From Rhodospirillaceae bacterium (lineage in GTDB: Bacteria > Pseudomonadota > Alphaproteobacteria > CACIAM-22H2), in the NCBI GenBank assembly GCA_027490975.1, contig JAIXXA010000031.1, positions 1-48,888 of the forward strand: a DNA stretch of 48,888 nt. The letters run 5' to 3'. Of this stretch, positions 8,216-16,645 are shown in pieces. The translations under genes were made by a program, and so were the position numbers. The first letter of the stretch is position 1; each line of letters opens with the position of its first letter. Under the pieces are notes generated by a model. It saw only the letters and a program-made list of their open reading frames with translations, had not been told where the DNA came from and did not search any database.

Positions 8216-9223
8216 ATGACCGAACTTACGCGTCGCCAAGCAGGCCTCGGGCTTTTGGGCACGGGGGCCGCTCTGGCCTTCGGCTCCGCCCTCGCCGCCC
8301 CGGCCCTTGCGCAAACGCGCGCCGCAGCCGCGCGCATCGGCGTGGTGCAGCCCGAGACCGCACCCAACACGGTCATGTGGCGGCGCTTCAGCGAGCTTGC
8401 GCGCGAGCGCACCGGCGGGGCGGTCGATCTGCAGATCTTCCCGGCGGGCCAGCTCGGCGGCGAACGCGAAAACGCGGAAGGCATGCGCCTGGGCTCGATC
8501 CAGGGGGCCGATTCCACGCTCGCCGCGCTGTCGCAATGGGTGCCCGAGGGCCAGATCTTCGACATGCCCTTCGTTTTCCGCGACTGGGACCATGTCGAAA
8601 AGGTGGTGAACGGCCCGATCGGCGAACGCTACAAGGGCCTCTACCGCGCGCAAGGCTTCGAGGTGCCGGCTTTCTTCACCTACGGCGCCCGCCATCTCGT
8701 GAGCCGCACCCCGATCCTGCAGGTGTCGGACATTCGCGGCAAGACGATGCGCGTGCTGCAGAGCCCGCTGCACATCGCGATCTGGCGCACGCTGGGGGCG
8801 AACCCGACGCCGATCCCGATCACCGAAACCTACAACGCGCTTTCGACCGGCGTGGCCGACCTCATGGACATCACCAAGGGTCCGATCGAGACGCTGCGCC
8901 TGTTCGAAGTCGCCCCCAACATCACCGAGACGGGCCATATCTGGGCCGTCGGCGCCATCGTGTTCTCGCAACAATACTGGCAGCGCCTGTCGCCGGCCAA
9001 CCAGGCGGTCATGACGCGCACCGCGCTCGAGATGGCGACCTACATCAACAAGCTGCATCTCGAGCAGGAAGACGCGGCGATGGGCCGCATCACCCAGCGC
9101 GGCGCGCGCATCCACAAAGTGGACCAAGCGCCGTGGCGCGACGCGTTGCGCCCGATCTGGGAGCAGGAAGCGCCCAAATTCGGCGGCATGGGCTCGATCA
9201 CGTCGATCGTCGAGACGCGCTAG
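8216..9223 (+). CDS. dctP: TRAP transporter solute-binding protein (DctP family)
   Basis: A 335-residue periplasmic receptor for the preceding TRAP membrane protein. A Tat-like leader (TRRQAGLGLLG, then an Ala-rich stretch ending in ALAQT) is followed by the DctP fold with FPAGQLGGERE, DMPFVFRDW, a GKTMRVLQSP ligand-binding region and an NALSTGVADLMD segment. The conserved ligand-contacting Arg is probably in KTMR. AAGGAGA lies 8 bases before the ATG. The C-terminus is ordinary. Ligand identity is not determined. Confidence 0.93.
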   Translation: MTELTRRQAGLGLLGTGAALAFGSALAAPALAQTRAAAARIGVVQPETAPNTVMWRRFSELARERTGGAVDLQIFPAGQLGGERENAEGMRLGSIQGADSTLAALSQWVPEGQIFDMPFVFRDWDHVEKVVNGPIGERYKGLYRAQGFEVPAFFTYGARHLVSRTPILQVSDIRGKTMRVLQSPLHIAIWRTLGANPTPIPITETYNALSTGVADLMDITKGPIETLRLFEVAPNITETGHIWAVGAIVFSQQYWQRLSPANQAVMTRTALEMATYINKLHLEQEDAAMGRITQRGARIHKVDQAPWRDALRPIWEQEAPKFGGMGSITSIVETR

Positions 9224-9249
9224 GACGTTCGGGAAAAGGGAGACGCACG

Positions 9250-10176
9250 ATGGAAGCTTCGATGCTGGAAGAGGTCGTCCAGAACCCCAACCCCTATCCG
9301 ATCGTGGCCGAGATGGCCTACGACGACATCTGGAAACTGTGCGAGCAGGCGCGTGACCTTGCGTGGGATCCGGCCAAGCTCGATTTCTCGGACCTGCAGA
9401 AGGCCGACCTGCCCGACGAAGTGCGCAAGGCGGGCGCCGAATGGTGGTCCTTGCGCGCCTGGATGGAGCATGGCGCCACGCCCTACGGGGCCGAGCGCCT
9501 GCGCGACGCGATTTTCGGGCACCAGCCCTTCGAGGTGAAGCAGCACGTGGTCAATTTCATCGCCGAAGAGCTGCGCCACCACGAGGCGAGCTTCCGCATC
9601 GCCAATGCGCTTGCCCGCTACCAGCCCTCGCCGCAATCCGACTATTTCATGAAGATCATCCCGAAATTCCACGACGAGAAGGAGGAAAAGCAAATGAGCT
9701 TTTTCGCCGGCCTCGCCGTGAACACGCTGTTCGAACAGCTGTCGGGTGAATTGCTGCAGGCGCGCTACGAAAACGCGCGCTACGAGTCCATCCGCGAAGC
9801 CTGCCGCCTGATCCTGCGCGACGAGGCGCGCCACATCCAGTTCGGCCGCATCGTCATGCGCCGCTTCTTCGGCACGTTGTCCGACTTCGACAAGGAGCAA
9901 CTCGGCAAGAAGTTCGCCAAGAAACTGCGCGGCTCGCTGCTGAACGGCGTCTATGCGGTCGTGAACCTGCCGGCCGACGAACGCAAGCGCTCGGCACGCG
10001 CGCGCCAACTCGCGGCCGAACACGGGCTGGGTGCGACGCATCCCGACCACGAGGTCGCGATCATCGCCGACGCATTGAAGAAGATCCGCGCCGACGTCGC
10101 CCCTTACAACGTGCCGATCCCGCCGATCCCGGAGGTCGAAGGTCCGGCCACGGGCCCGTCGGCCAAGGCGGCGTAA
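9250..10176 (+). CDS. Ferritin-like di-iron protein (possible oxygenase)
   Basis: A 308-residue all-helical protein with a four-helix-bundle metal site of the ferritin-like superfamily. Candidate ligands are Glu106/Glu107 and His110 in EELRHHE, a Glu around 167 in FEQLSGE, and Glu192 and His195 in DEARHIQFG; this spacing fits carboxylate-bridged di-iron enzymes such as AurF-like or R2-like oxidases. It has no signal peptide, so it is probably cytoplasmic. AAGGGAG precedes the ATG, and the gene lies 26 bases after the TRAP receptor and 2 bases before a Bug receptor, so co-expression is likely. A role in oxidising the imported compound is inference. It could instead be a non-catalytic ferritin-like protein. 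Confidence 0.75.
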   Translation: MEASMLEEVVQNPNPYPIVAEMAYDDIWKLCEQARDLAWDPAKLDFSDLQKADLPDEVRKAGAEWWSLRAWMEHGATPYGAERLRDAIFGHQPFEVKQHVVNFIAEELRHHEASFRIANALARYQPSPQSDYFMKIIPKFHDEKEEKQMSFFAGLAVNTLFEQLSGELLQARYENARYESIREACRLILRDEARHIQFGRIVMRRFFGTLSDFDKEQLGKKFAKKLRGSLLNGVYAVVNLPADERKRSARARQLAAEHGLGATHPDHEVAIIADALKKIRADVAPYNVPIPPIPEVEGPATGPSAKAA

Positions 10177-10178
10177 CC

Positions 10179-11153
10179 ATGCTCGGCCGTCGCCGCCTGT
10201 TGGTCGCCGCCGGTGCGGCCCTGGCCGCGCCTTCGCTCGCCAACGCGCAAAGCGCATGGCCCAACAAGCCGGTGCGCTTCGTCGTGCCCTTTCCGCCGGG
10301 CGGGGCGGCCGATCTGCTCGCGCGCAGCCTCGGCCAACGGCTCGGCGACCGGCTCGGCCAAAACTTCGTGATCGACAATCGCCCCGGTGCGGGGACGGCC
10401 ATCGGTGCGGCTGCGACGGCGCAGAGCCCGGCCGACGGCTACACGATCATGATCGGCACGGTGAGCTCGCACGCGATCAACCCCGCGCTCAATCCGAAGG
10501 TCGGCTACGATCCGATTCTCGACTTTGCGCCGGTTGCGGCCTTTGCGACGCTGCCGTTTTTTCTCGTCGCACACCCGAGTGTGGCCGCCCGCAGCCCGGC
10601 CGAGCTTGTCGCACTTGCGCGCAGCACACCCGGCAAACTCAACTACGCCTCGGCCGGCAACGGCACGTCGAACCATCTGGCGGGCGAGTTGTTCAAGCTT
10701 TCGACCGGCACGGACATTGTGCACATCCCCTATCGCGGCTCGGCGCCGGCATTGGCGGCCGTCGTCGCGGGCGAATGCCAGCTGATGTTCGACCTGTCGA
10801 TCACGGCCATGCCGCAGATCCAGGCAGGCGCCGTGCGCGCGATCGCGGTTGCCAGTGCCGCCCGCTCGCCTTTGATGCCGAATGTGGCCACGGTCGCCGA
10901 AGCCGTACCCGGCTTCGAAGCGAGTGCTTGGTTCGGCATTTTCGCCCCGGCGCGCACGCCCGAGCCGATCGTGGCAAGGCTCGCAGCCGAAATCGACGCA
11001 GCCCTTGGCGATGCGGCCATCGCCGAACGTTTGGCCCAACAAGGCGCCGAGCCGATGCGCATGGGGCCTGCGCCGTTTTCGAATTTCGTGCGCGCCGAGC
11101 TCGCGCGCTGGTCGGGCGTGGTGCGCGACGCCAAGATCCAGGCCGACGGCTGA
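10179..11153 (+). CDS. Tripartite tricarboxylate transporter substrate-binding protein (Bug family)
   Basis: A 324-residue periplasmic receptor of the Bug/TctC family, which presents organic acids or aromatic acids to TctAB-type permeases. It has an N-terminal GRRRLLVAAG...ANAQ leader, the family signatures WPNKPVRFVVPFPPGG and VIDNRPGAG, a NYASAGNGTSNH segment and VHIPYRGSAPA. No TctA or TctB membrane genes are near, which is common for this receptor family. It begins 2 bases after the di-iron gene stop. Its stop is one base from the end of the converging gamma-glutamyltransferase-like gene. Confidence 0.93.
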   Translation: MLGRRRLLVAAGAALAAPSLANAQSAWPNKPVRFVVPFPPGGAADLLARSLGQRLGDRLGQNFVIDNRPGAGTAIGAAATAQSPADGYTIMIGTVSSHAINPALNPKVGYDPILDFAPVAAFATLPFFLVAHPSVAARSPAELVALARSTPGKLNYASAGNGTSNHLAGELFKLSTGTDIVHIPYRGSAPALAAVVAGECQLMFDLSITAMPQIQAGAVRAIAVASAARSPLMPNVATVAEAVPGFEASAWFGIFAPARTPEPIVARLAAEIDAALGDAAIAERLAQQGAEPMRMGPAPFSNFVRAELARWSGVVRDAKIQADG

Positions 11154-12671
11154 CTAGAACGCGAGTGCGAGCGCCTCGCGCCGGTGGTCGGCGACGGCGA
11201 TCTTGAGGCCGTTCCGAACGCCCGCAAGTCCGATCGACCCCATGAGCCAATCGGCCGGCGGTCGCAGCGCCAAGCGGTGGCCCTTGTCCACGAGCGCATC
11301 AAGCGTCTCGCGCGGCATCGACGCTTCGACAGCGATCTGGTCGTCGCCCAGAAAACTCCAGCGCGGGGCGGCGACCGCAGCGGCGGGGTTGCTTGCGTCG
11401 CGCATGAGCCCGACGGCAATCTGCAGATTGGTTTGCGTCTGGGCTTGTGCGCCCGGCGTGCCGCAGGCCCAAATGCCGTCCTCCGGATGGCGCATCAAGA
11501 TGCCGACCAGCGTATGGCGCGGCCGTTTGCCGGGTGCGGGCGCGTTCGCGCCCGTGGAGAACGACGCGCCACGGTCGTTCGAGAGCCAGCCGTTCGCGGC
11601 CAAGCACCGCCCGCCGAACGGTCGATACAAAGAATGGATCAGCGTGCACACGCCGCCCGCCGCATCGACGGCGGCGACCTGCGTCGTCTCGCCGTAGTTG
11701 CGCACCATCGCCGGCCCTTGCGATGCGCGATGGCCGATGCTCTCGCGCTTGGCGCGCATGTTTGCCGCACCAAGCATGGCGGCGGCATGTGCTGCCGGCT
11801 CGTGCCCGCCGCCAAGACCGTCGAGTTCGGAAAAGGCGCGCTTGTAGGCCTCGATCAGCATATGCGTGCGATGGGCGGTATCGGTTTCGCGCACCGTATC
11901 GGCGCCCGCAATGCCGAGCGACGCGAGGGTCGCAACGCTCTGGCTCATCGGCGGCTGGCCGTAGATCGTCCATGCGCCGAACGCCAGCGCGAGCGGCGTT
12001 TCGCGCTCGACCGCAAACGCACAAGCCTCTTGCGCCGTCACACGGGCGCCTTGGGTCGCCCAATCGGCGCACGCCGCACCAAGGGCCGCGCCCGGCCCGC
12101 GCTGCGACCACTCGGCCAGGCTATCGGCAAGGCCGGGAAGCACGAAGCGTTCGCCCGGCTTCGGCAAAGCGCCGCCATGCGCGGCCGCAAGCTTCTGGCG
12201 CAGTGCGCCGTCGCGCAGCGCCTGCAATTGGCGATCGAACCGCGCCGACACGGCCACACCGCGCCGCGCCAGCGCGATCGCCGGCGCCAACGCGGCCGTG
12301 CGCCCCAAGCGCCCGGCATTTCCTGCCAGATACTCGAATGCGGCGGGTGCCCCCGGAATCAGGCACAGGCCCGCCCGCTCGGCCTCGGACGACGGGTGCA
12401 CATAGGCCGACGGTGCCGGCCCCGCCCCGTTGACCGCGTGCACGGCACCGTTTGCGTCGGTCCACAGCGCAAACAGATCGCCACCCGGCCCGCACATGTC
12501 GGGCATCGCGGTCCAGTCGCTTGCCGCCATTGCAAGGCACGCATCGACGGCGTTGCCGCCGGCTTCGAGGGCCGCCACGCCGGCAAGTGCGGAAATCGGA
12601 TGGCCCGCAACGGCAGCGCCGCCCAGGCCTTGCGCCAAACGCCCGCTGCCGTAGGCAGGCGTGCTGCTCAT
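11154..12671 (-). CDS. Gamma-glutamyltransferase family Ntn-hydrolase
   Basis: A 505-residue member of the GGT superfamily (gamma-glutamyltransferase, HpxW-like amidohydrolase, cephalosporin acylase), which self-cleaves to expose an N-terminal Thr. The opening AGHPISALAGVAALEAGGNAVDA and the GPGGDLF segment (about residues 61-67) match the family. The cleavage region reads NYGETTQVAAVDAAG, so Thr329 is the expected nucleophile and the usual TTH is TTQ. No signal peptide is seen, which suggests a cytoplasmic amidohydrolase rather than a periplasmic GGT. The start ATG overlaps the stop of the upstream iron alcohol dehydrogenase by ATGA. Confidence 0.87.
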   Translation of the reverse strand: MSSTPAYGSGRLAQGLGGAAVAGHPISALAGVAALEAGGNAVDACLAMAASDWTAMPDMCGPGGDLFALWTDANGAVHAVNGAGPAPSAYVHPSSEAERAGLCLIPGAPAAFEYLAGNAGRLGRTAALAPAIALARRGVAVSARFDRQLQALRDGALRQKLAAAHGGALPKPGERFVLPGLADSLAEWSQRGPGAALGAACADWATQGARVTAQEACAFAVERETPLALAFGAWTIYGQPPMSQSVATLASLGIAGADTVRETDTAHRTHMLIEAYKRAFSELDGLGGGHEPAAHAAAMLGAANMRAKRESIGHRASQGPAMVRNYGETTQVAAVDAAGGVCTLIHSLYRPFGGRCLAANGWLSNDRGASFSTGANAPAPGKRPRHTLVGILMRHPEDGIWACGTPGAQAQTQTNLQIAVGLMRDASNPAAAVAAPRWSFLGDDQIAVEASMPRETLDALVDKGHRLALRPPADWLMGSIGLAGVRNGLKIAVADHRREALALAF

Positions 12672-13843
12672 TCGGCGAAGACCGGTGCGGCTCCGCCCGT
12701 GGGCGTGCGCATGGCCGCAAGCATTGCACGCGCCTGGTCGATCGTGGCCAGGCGCGGATTCATTCTGACTTGGCCCGAGCGCAGTGCGGCTTGCGCCACC
12801 TTCTCGCGCGCCGCATCGTCGGGCACGTAGCGGTCGAGCGACAGATCGAGGCCCAGCGTGTGGCGCAGCTTCGACATCGCCGCCGCCGCCGAAGGCGCGC
12901 CGAACGCCGCCGCGATCGCCTCGCCCTTGGCGCCCAGCATCGGCGCGTTGAAGGCCGTCACGATCGGCAGGGCCAGCGCATTGCCGAGCCCGTGGGCGAC
13001 CCCGTGCAACGCGCCCAACGGCGCCGCAAACGCGTGCGCGAGCCCCAAATTGGCGCTGTTGAACGCGATCGCCGCCTGGCACGAGCCGATGAGGCATGCG
13101 CTGCGCGCCGCCATGTTGCCGGGCTCGGCATAGGCGACGGGCAGCCACTTGGCCAGAAGCCGCATCGCCTCGAGCGCGAACGGATCGGTCATGACCGAAG
13201 CCGCGTTGGAAACATAGGCTTCGACCGCATGCGTGACCGCATCGTAACCCGACTGCGCGGTGACGACCGCCGGGCAGCTTGCGGCGAGCGTGGGATCGAG
13301 CAACGCGATGGCGGCCGTCATTTCGGGCGAGCGGAAGATGAGCTTCACTTCCGAGCCCGCCTTGGCCGCGATCGCCGACTCCGACACTTCCGAGCCCGTG
13401 CCGGCGGTCGAAGGCGCGCACACGAACAGCGAGCGATGCGGGCGCAGCGTTTTGCCGAAGCCCGAAATCGCCTCGACCGGCCCCGGGTTGGACAGCAGCA
13501 GGCGTGCCACCTTGGCCGTATCCATGGCCGAGCCGCCGCCGACCGCGACGATCAGATCGGGATCGACCGCCGACAGCGCCGCCGCCGCCGCGGCGATCGT
13601 GTCGGTCGTGGGCTCGTGCGTGGGCACGGGAACAACGACCGGTGCGGCCCCCGTGCCGGCTTTGAGGGCGGCAACCGCGCGCGCCGCGATCTCGCCGCCG
13701 ACAAAAAATCCGTCGATCACCAGGGCGGGTCGCGTGCAGCCGAATTCCTTGGCGAGTCCGTCGAGCCGCTCGAGCGCGCCCTTTGCATGCACCACGCGGC
13801 GCGCGGAATGGAAAAACACGAAATCGGCGGCGGGTTCTTTCAT
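12668..13843 (-). CDS. Iron-containing alcohol dehydrogenase / maleylacetate reductase-like
   Basis: A 391-residue group III (iron) alcohol dehydrogenase. NAD(P)-binding motif GGGSAMDTAK and the phosphate loop STAGTGSE are clear. The metal ligands expected for the family are visible: Asp and His in GYDAVTHAVEAY, then two His in LAHAFAAPLGALHGVAHG. Maleylacetate reductases and hydroxyacid-oxoacid transhydrogenases share these motifs, so the exact reaction is open. The ATG at 13841-13843 starts the homologous region. It is coupled by ATGA to the GGT-family gene, so the two probably act on one pathway, for example reducing an aldehyde after amide cleavage (inference). Confidence 0.9.
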   Translation of the reverse strand: MKEPAADFVFFHSARRVVHAKGALERLDGLAKEFGCTRPALVIDGFFVGGEIAARAVAALKAGTGAAPVVVPVPTHEPTTDTIAAAAAALSAVDPDLIVAVGGGSAMDTAKVARLLLSNPGPVEAISGFGKTLRPHRSLFVCAPSTAGTGSEVSESAIAAKAGSEVKLIFRSPEMTAAIALLDPTLAASCPAVVTAQSGYDAVTHAVEAYVSNAASVMTDPFALEAMRLLAKWLPVAYAEPGNMAARSACLIGSCQAAIAFNSANLGLAHAFAAPLGALHGVAHGLGNALALPIVTAFNAPMLGAKGEAIAAAFGAPSAAAAMSKLRHTLGLDLSLDRYVPDDAAREKVAQAALRSGQVRMNPRLATIDQARAMLAAMRTPTGGAAPVFAE

Positions 13844-13921
13844 GGGGCGACGGCTCCGGATGCCAGCGTGCGAAAGGTGCGAAACCGTATCGGGGCCTTC
13901 CGCCAAGCGCAACGCTGCTCT

Positions 13922-14110
13922 TTATTTATTGGCGACGGCATCGAGATCGGCGATGAGCGCGACGATCACCGGCATCGGCCGGCAGTCGCGCAGCAGGGCC
14001 ACCGCCGCCGCCGCCAAGGCGCGGTCCTCGAAGAGCCTGGCCCCGGTCGCCGCCGCATGGCCCTGGCCGCGCAGCGTTTCGGCGCAGATATCGAGTATTT
14101 CGTCGCGCAT
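13922..14110 (-). CDS. Small protein of unknown function (62 aa)
   Basis: A short frame, MRDEILDICAETL... to ...DLDAVANK, with a good AAGGA site upstream of the ATG and a mostly helical, Ala-rich composition. It lies between the LacI regulator and the iron alcohol dehydrogenase on the same strand, which suggests co-transcription. Third positions are GC-rich as in neighbouring genes. No family is recognised, and there is no membrane segment or Cys/His cluster that would suggest a function. Confidence 0.5.
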   Translation of the reverse strand: MRDEILDICAETLRGQGHAAATGARLFEDRALAAAAVALLRDCRPMPVIVALIADLDAVANK

Positions 14111-14174
14111 CGCGTTTCCTTCGTCCGGACCTTCGCCGCGCCAGCGTGCCGCCGATCGCGGCCGCAAGCAAGCC

Positions 14175-15209
14175 TTACGGCCGATCGACGAGCGCGAAAT
14201 CGAGCAGGCGCGCGGCCGGTTTTTCGCCGCGCCACATTTCGCCCAGCATCGCGACGATCGCGGGGCCGAACGCGGCGTAGGGCACGCGCACCGAGGCGAG
14301 CCACGGCGCAATCCAGTCGTTGAGCGGATTGTCGTCGAAACCGATCAGCAGAATGTCTTGCGGCACCCGCAGGCCGGCTTCGCGCAAGCCGCGATGCGTG
14401 CCGTAGGCGATGAGATCCGACGCGCAGAAGATCGCGGCCGGCCGCTTCGCTTTTGCAAGCAGAAGCGCGGCGGCCGCGTGGCCAAGCGCCAAATGGTCCG
14501 AGCCGAGGACGGCGGGCAGATCGACGTCGAGCAAGCTGCGCCCGAGCGCCTGCAGCTCGCGGCGAAACCCGGCGATGCGGCCGGCCGTCGCCGAAGATTC
14601 GAGCGAGCCGTGGATCACCGCCAAAGCGCCTTTGGGAACGCGCCCGTGCAGGGCCTTGGCAACGGCAGCCCCGGCGGCCTGGTTGTCGATGCCGACAAAC
14701 GCCGCCGCCTTGTCGATGGGACAGCGGCGATTGACGAACAGCAGCGGTGCAGCCCCGGCCATCGCGTTTGGCAGCTGGGCGCTGCGCACGGCCCCCAGCA
14801 GCACGGTCGCGCGCACGGCTTGGGCGCGCATCTCGCTCAGATACTCGTCCTGCAGATCGGGATTGTCGTGCGTGTCGCACAGCACCATCGCAAGCCCCAC
14901 GTCGCGCAAGGCCGTCTCGATCGAGGCCGCGATCGCCGCCATCGTCGGGTTCGCAAGATTGGCGGCGAGCACGGCCACGAGGCGGCTTTGGCCCTTGCGC
15001 AAGGCCTGCCCCGCCCCGGTCGGGCGATAGCCCACCTCGGCGATCGTCGCCTGCACGCGCGCCACCGTCGCCGCCGAAGCCTTGCCCGTGGCGCCGTTGA
15101 CGATGCGCGAAACCGTCGCGATCGAAACGCCGGCCGCGCGCGCCACGTCGGCGATCGAAGCCGGCTTTGCGGCGCGCGCTTCAGCCGGCGGTTTGGATCT
15201 CTCGGCCAT
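14175..15209 (-). CDS. LacI-family transcriptional regulator
   Basis: A 344-residue regulator with an N-terminal LacI helix-turn-helix (SIADVARAAGVSIATVSRIVNG, about residues 18-39), the hinge-helix region near GYRPTGAGQALRKG, and a periplasmic-binding-protein-like sugar-sensing domain. It retains CASDLIAYG and GFDDNPLNDWIAPWLASV, which are typical. It diverges from the ABC/GH2 operon, and a palindrome with a central CG sits over the predicted transcription start of that operon. Repression relieved by a sugar from the imported glycoside is the simplest model. The regulator probably also controls itself from the shared 90-base gap. Confidence 0.93.
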   Translation of the reverse strand: MAERSKPPAEARAAKPASIADVARAAGVSIATVSRIVNGATGKASAATVARVQATIAEVGYRPTGAGQALRKGQSRLVAVLAANLANPTMAAIAASIETALRDVGLAMVLCDTHDNPDLQDEYLSEMRAQAVRATVLLGAVRSAQLPNAMAGAAPLLFVNRRCPIDKAAAFVGIDNQAAGAAVAKALHGRVPKGALAVIHGSLESSATAGRIAGFRRELQALGRSLLDVDLPAVLGSDHLALGHAAAALLLAKAKRPAAIFCASDLIAYGTHRGLREAGLRVPQDILLIGFDDNPLNDWIAPWLASVRVPYAAFGPAIVAMLGEMWRGEKPAARLLDFALVDRP

Positions 15210-15217
15210 CAGGCTCC

Positions 15218-15246
15218 TTGCGAATCCGAAACGGGACGATTATACT
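15218..15246 (+). promoter_or_regulatory. Sigma70-like promoter of the ABC/GH2 operon
   Basis: TTGCGA at 15218-15223 and TATACT at 15241-15246 are separated by exactly 17 bases, an excellent housekeeping-type promoter for a GC-rich genome. Transcription would start near 15252-15254, giving a leader of about 48 bases ending in GGGAGGAACCG before the binding-protein ATG. Confidence 0.65.
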
Positions 15247-15249
15247 CCG

Positions 15250-15269
15250 TTGGGTAAACGATTTCCCAA
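15250..15269. promoter_or_regulatory. Predicted LacI-family operator
   Basis: TTGGGTAAACGATTTCCCAA is a 20-base imperfect palindrome (8 of 10 base pairs symmetric) centred on CG, the form expected for LacI-family operators. It covers the predicted transcription start of the promoter at 15218-15246, so binding would block initiation. The adjacent divergent lacI-type gene is the obvious candidate binder. Confidence 0.65.
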
Positions 15270-15300
15270 AAATCCGGGAAGACAAAAAAGGGAGGAACCG

Positions 15301-16596
15301 ATGCGCATCGCGCGACTTCTGGGCGGCGTCTTCGTTGCGGCAGCGGCCGCCATGGCGAGCCCGACCGACGTCAAGGCACAGCAACTGGTGATCTGGCACG
15401 ATCTCGGCGACAACGGCGTTGCGATGTTCGAACGCGCCGGCGCGGAGTTCGCCAAGACGCGCCCCGGCGTTTCGGTGCGCTCGATCAGCTACCCGACCGA
15501 CCAATGGTTCGGCCGCGTGATCAGCTCGATCAACACCAACACCGCCCCCGACCTCATCTTCAACAACTACGAGCGCGTGATCCGCATCGAGCAGCAGACC
15601 GGCAAGATCATGGATCTGCGCGCGACGCTCGCGAGCATCGCCGACAAGGGTTTCCTCGGCGAAGACGATCTGCGCGTCGCCACCTTCAAGAACAAGATGA
15701 TCATCCTGCCCGTGCAGCGCGTGCAGATGGCCTTCGGCGTGCGCAAATCCTGGCTCGACAAGACGGGCGAACAGTTCCCGCAAACCTGGGACGACGTGAA
15801 GCGCATCTCGGCCAAGTTCCGCGAATCCGATCCCGACGGCAACGGCCGCGCCGACACGTTCGGCATGGCGCTGCAGGCCGCCAAACCCCGCGACCTCATC
15901 CACATGCTCGACCTGTTCACCTTCGGCTCGGGCCTTCGCCACACGCTGATCAATCCCGACGGCAAGATCATGATCGACGAGCCGGCGCACGCGCAGGTGC
16001 TCGAAGAATTCCTCAAGACCTATTCGAGCTACCGCTTCGTCGCCCCGGACACGATCAACCATTCCTTCACCGAAATGTACCAGGTGATCCTCGGCAGCCG
16101 GGCGGGCATGTTCCGCGTCGGCGACTGGAACGTGCGCGGCTGGGACAACGCCAACGCGTTGGGCGGCGATTTCGTGTCGGGTCCGTGGCCGAAATTTGCG
16201 GCCAACCGCGACAACGCGGTCGTGATCGGCGGCATGCGCGGCGTGGCCGTGCCCGAGAACTCGCCGAACCGCGCGCTCGCCGTCGAGTTCGCCAAGTTCC
16301 TGCTCGGCAAGGAAGCCCAGCAGGCCTCGCTCGAACTCGTGGGTGCGGGCGTGCGCAAGGACCTCAACGTCGACGCCCTCTCGCCGCGCCAGCAGTATTT
16401 CGCGCGCGCCCAGCATCGCCTGGTCGCGTACGATTTCCCGGAATCGATCCATACGTTCTATCCGGAGCTGGAAGCGGCCTTCCACCGCAAGCTGCTCGCC
16501 GGCATTGCGGCCCCGCCGGCCGACTGGAAGCCCTTCATCGCCGAAACCGCGAAGGAAATGCGCGAACTCGCGGCCAAACTCAGAGCCAGCAACTGA
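15301..16596 (+). CDS. ABC sugar-binding protein (extracellular family 1)
   Basis: A 431-residue periplasmic receptor for a carbohydrate importer of the CUT1 type. A classical signal peptide ends near DVKAQQ, followed by LVIWHDLGDNG, a TNTAPDLIFNNY segment, and TWDDVKRISAKFRESDPDGNGRADTFG, which is typical of maltose/UgpB-like receptors. GGAGGAACCG gives a strong ribosome site for the ATG at 15301. It is the first gene after the LacI-controlled promoter. An 11-base-pair hairpin after its stop may give higher receptor than permease expression. Confidence 0.92.
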   Translation: MRIARLLGGVFVAAAAAMASPTDVKAQQLVIWHDLGDNGVAMFERAGAEFAKTRPGVSVRSISYPTDQWFGRVISSINTNTAPDLIFNNYERVIRIEQQTGKIMDLRATLASIADKGFLGEDDLRVATFKNKMIILPVQRVQMAFGVRKSWLDKTGEQFPQTWDDVKRISAKFRESDPDGNGRADTFGMALQAAKPRDLIHMLDLFTFGSGLRHTLINPDGKIMIDEPAHAQVLEEFLKTYSSYRFVAPDTINHSFTEMYQVILGSRAGMFRVGDWNVRGWDNANALGGDFVSGPWPKFAANRDNAVVIGGMRGVAVPENSPNRALAVEFAKFLLGKEAQQASLELVGAGVRKDLNVDALSPRQQYFARAQHRLVAYDFPESIHTFYPELEAAFHRKLLAGIAAPPADWKPFIAETAKEMRELAAKLRASN

Positions 16597-16606
16597 GGAC
16601 CAAGAG

Positions 16607-16633
16607 CGGCCGACGGGCATCCCCCGTCGGCCG
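16607..16633 (+). promoter_or_regulatory. Strong hairpin between receptor and permease genes
   Basis: CGGCCGACGGG pairs perfectly with CCCGTCGGCCG (11 base pairs) around a CATCC loop, 10 bases after the receptor stop. Only a short TTT follows the stem. It could stabilise the upstream mRNA or attenuate read-through, as known for intercistronic structures downstream of other receptor genes such as malE. Confidence 0.6.
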
Positions 16634-16645
16634 TTTCGATTCAAG

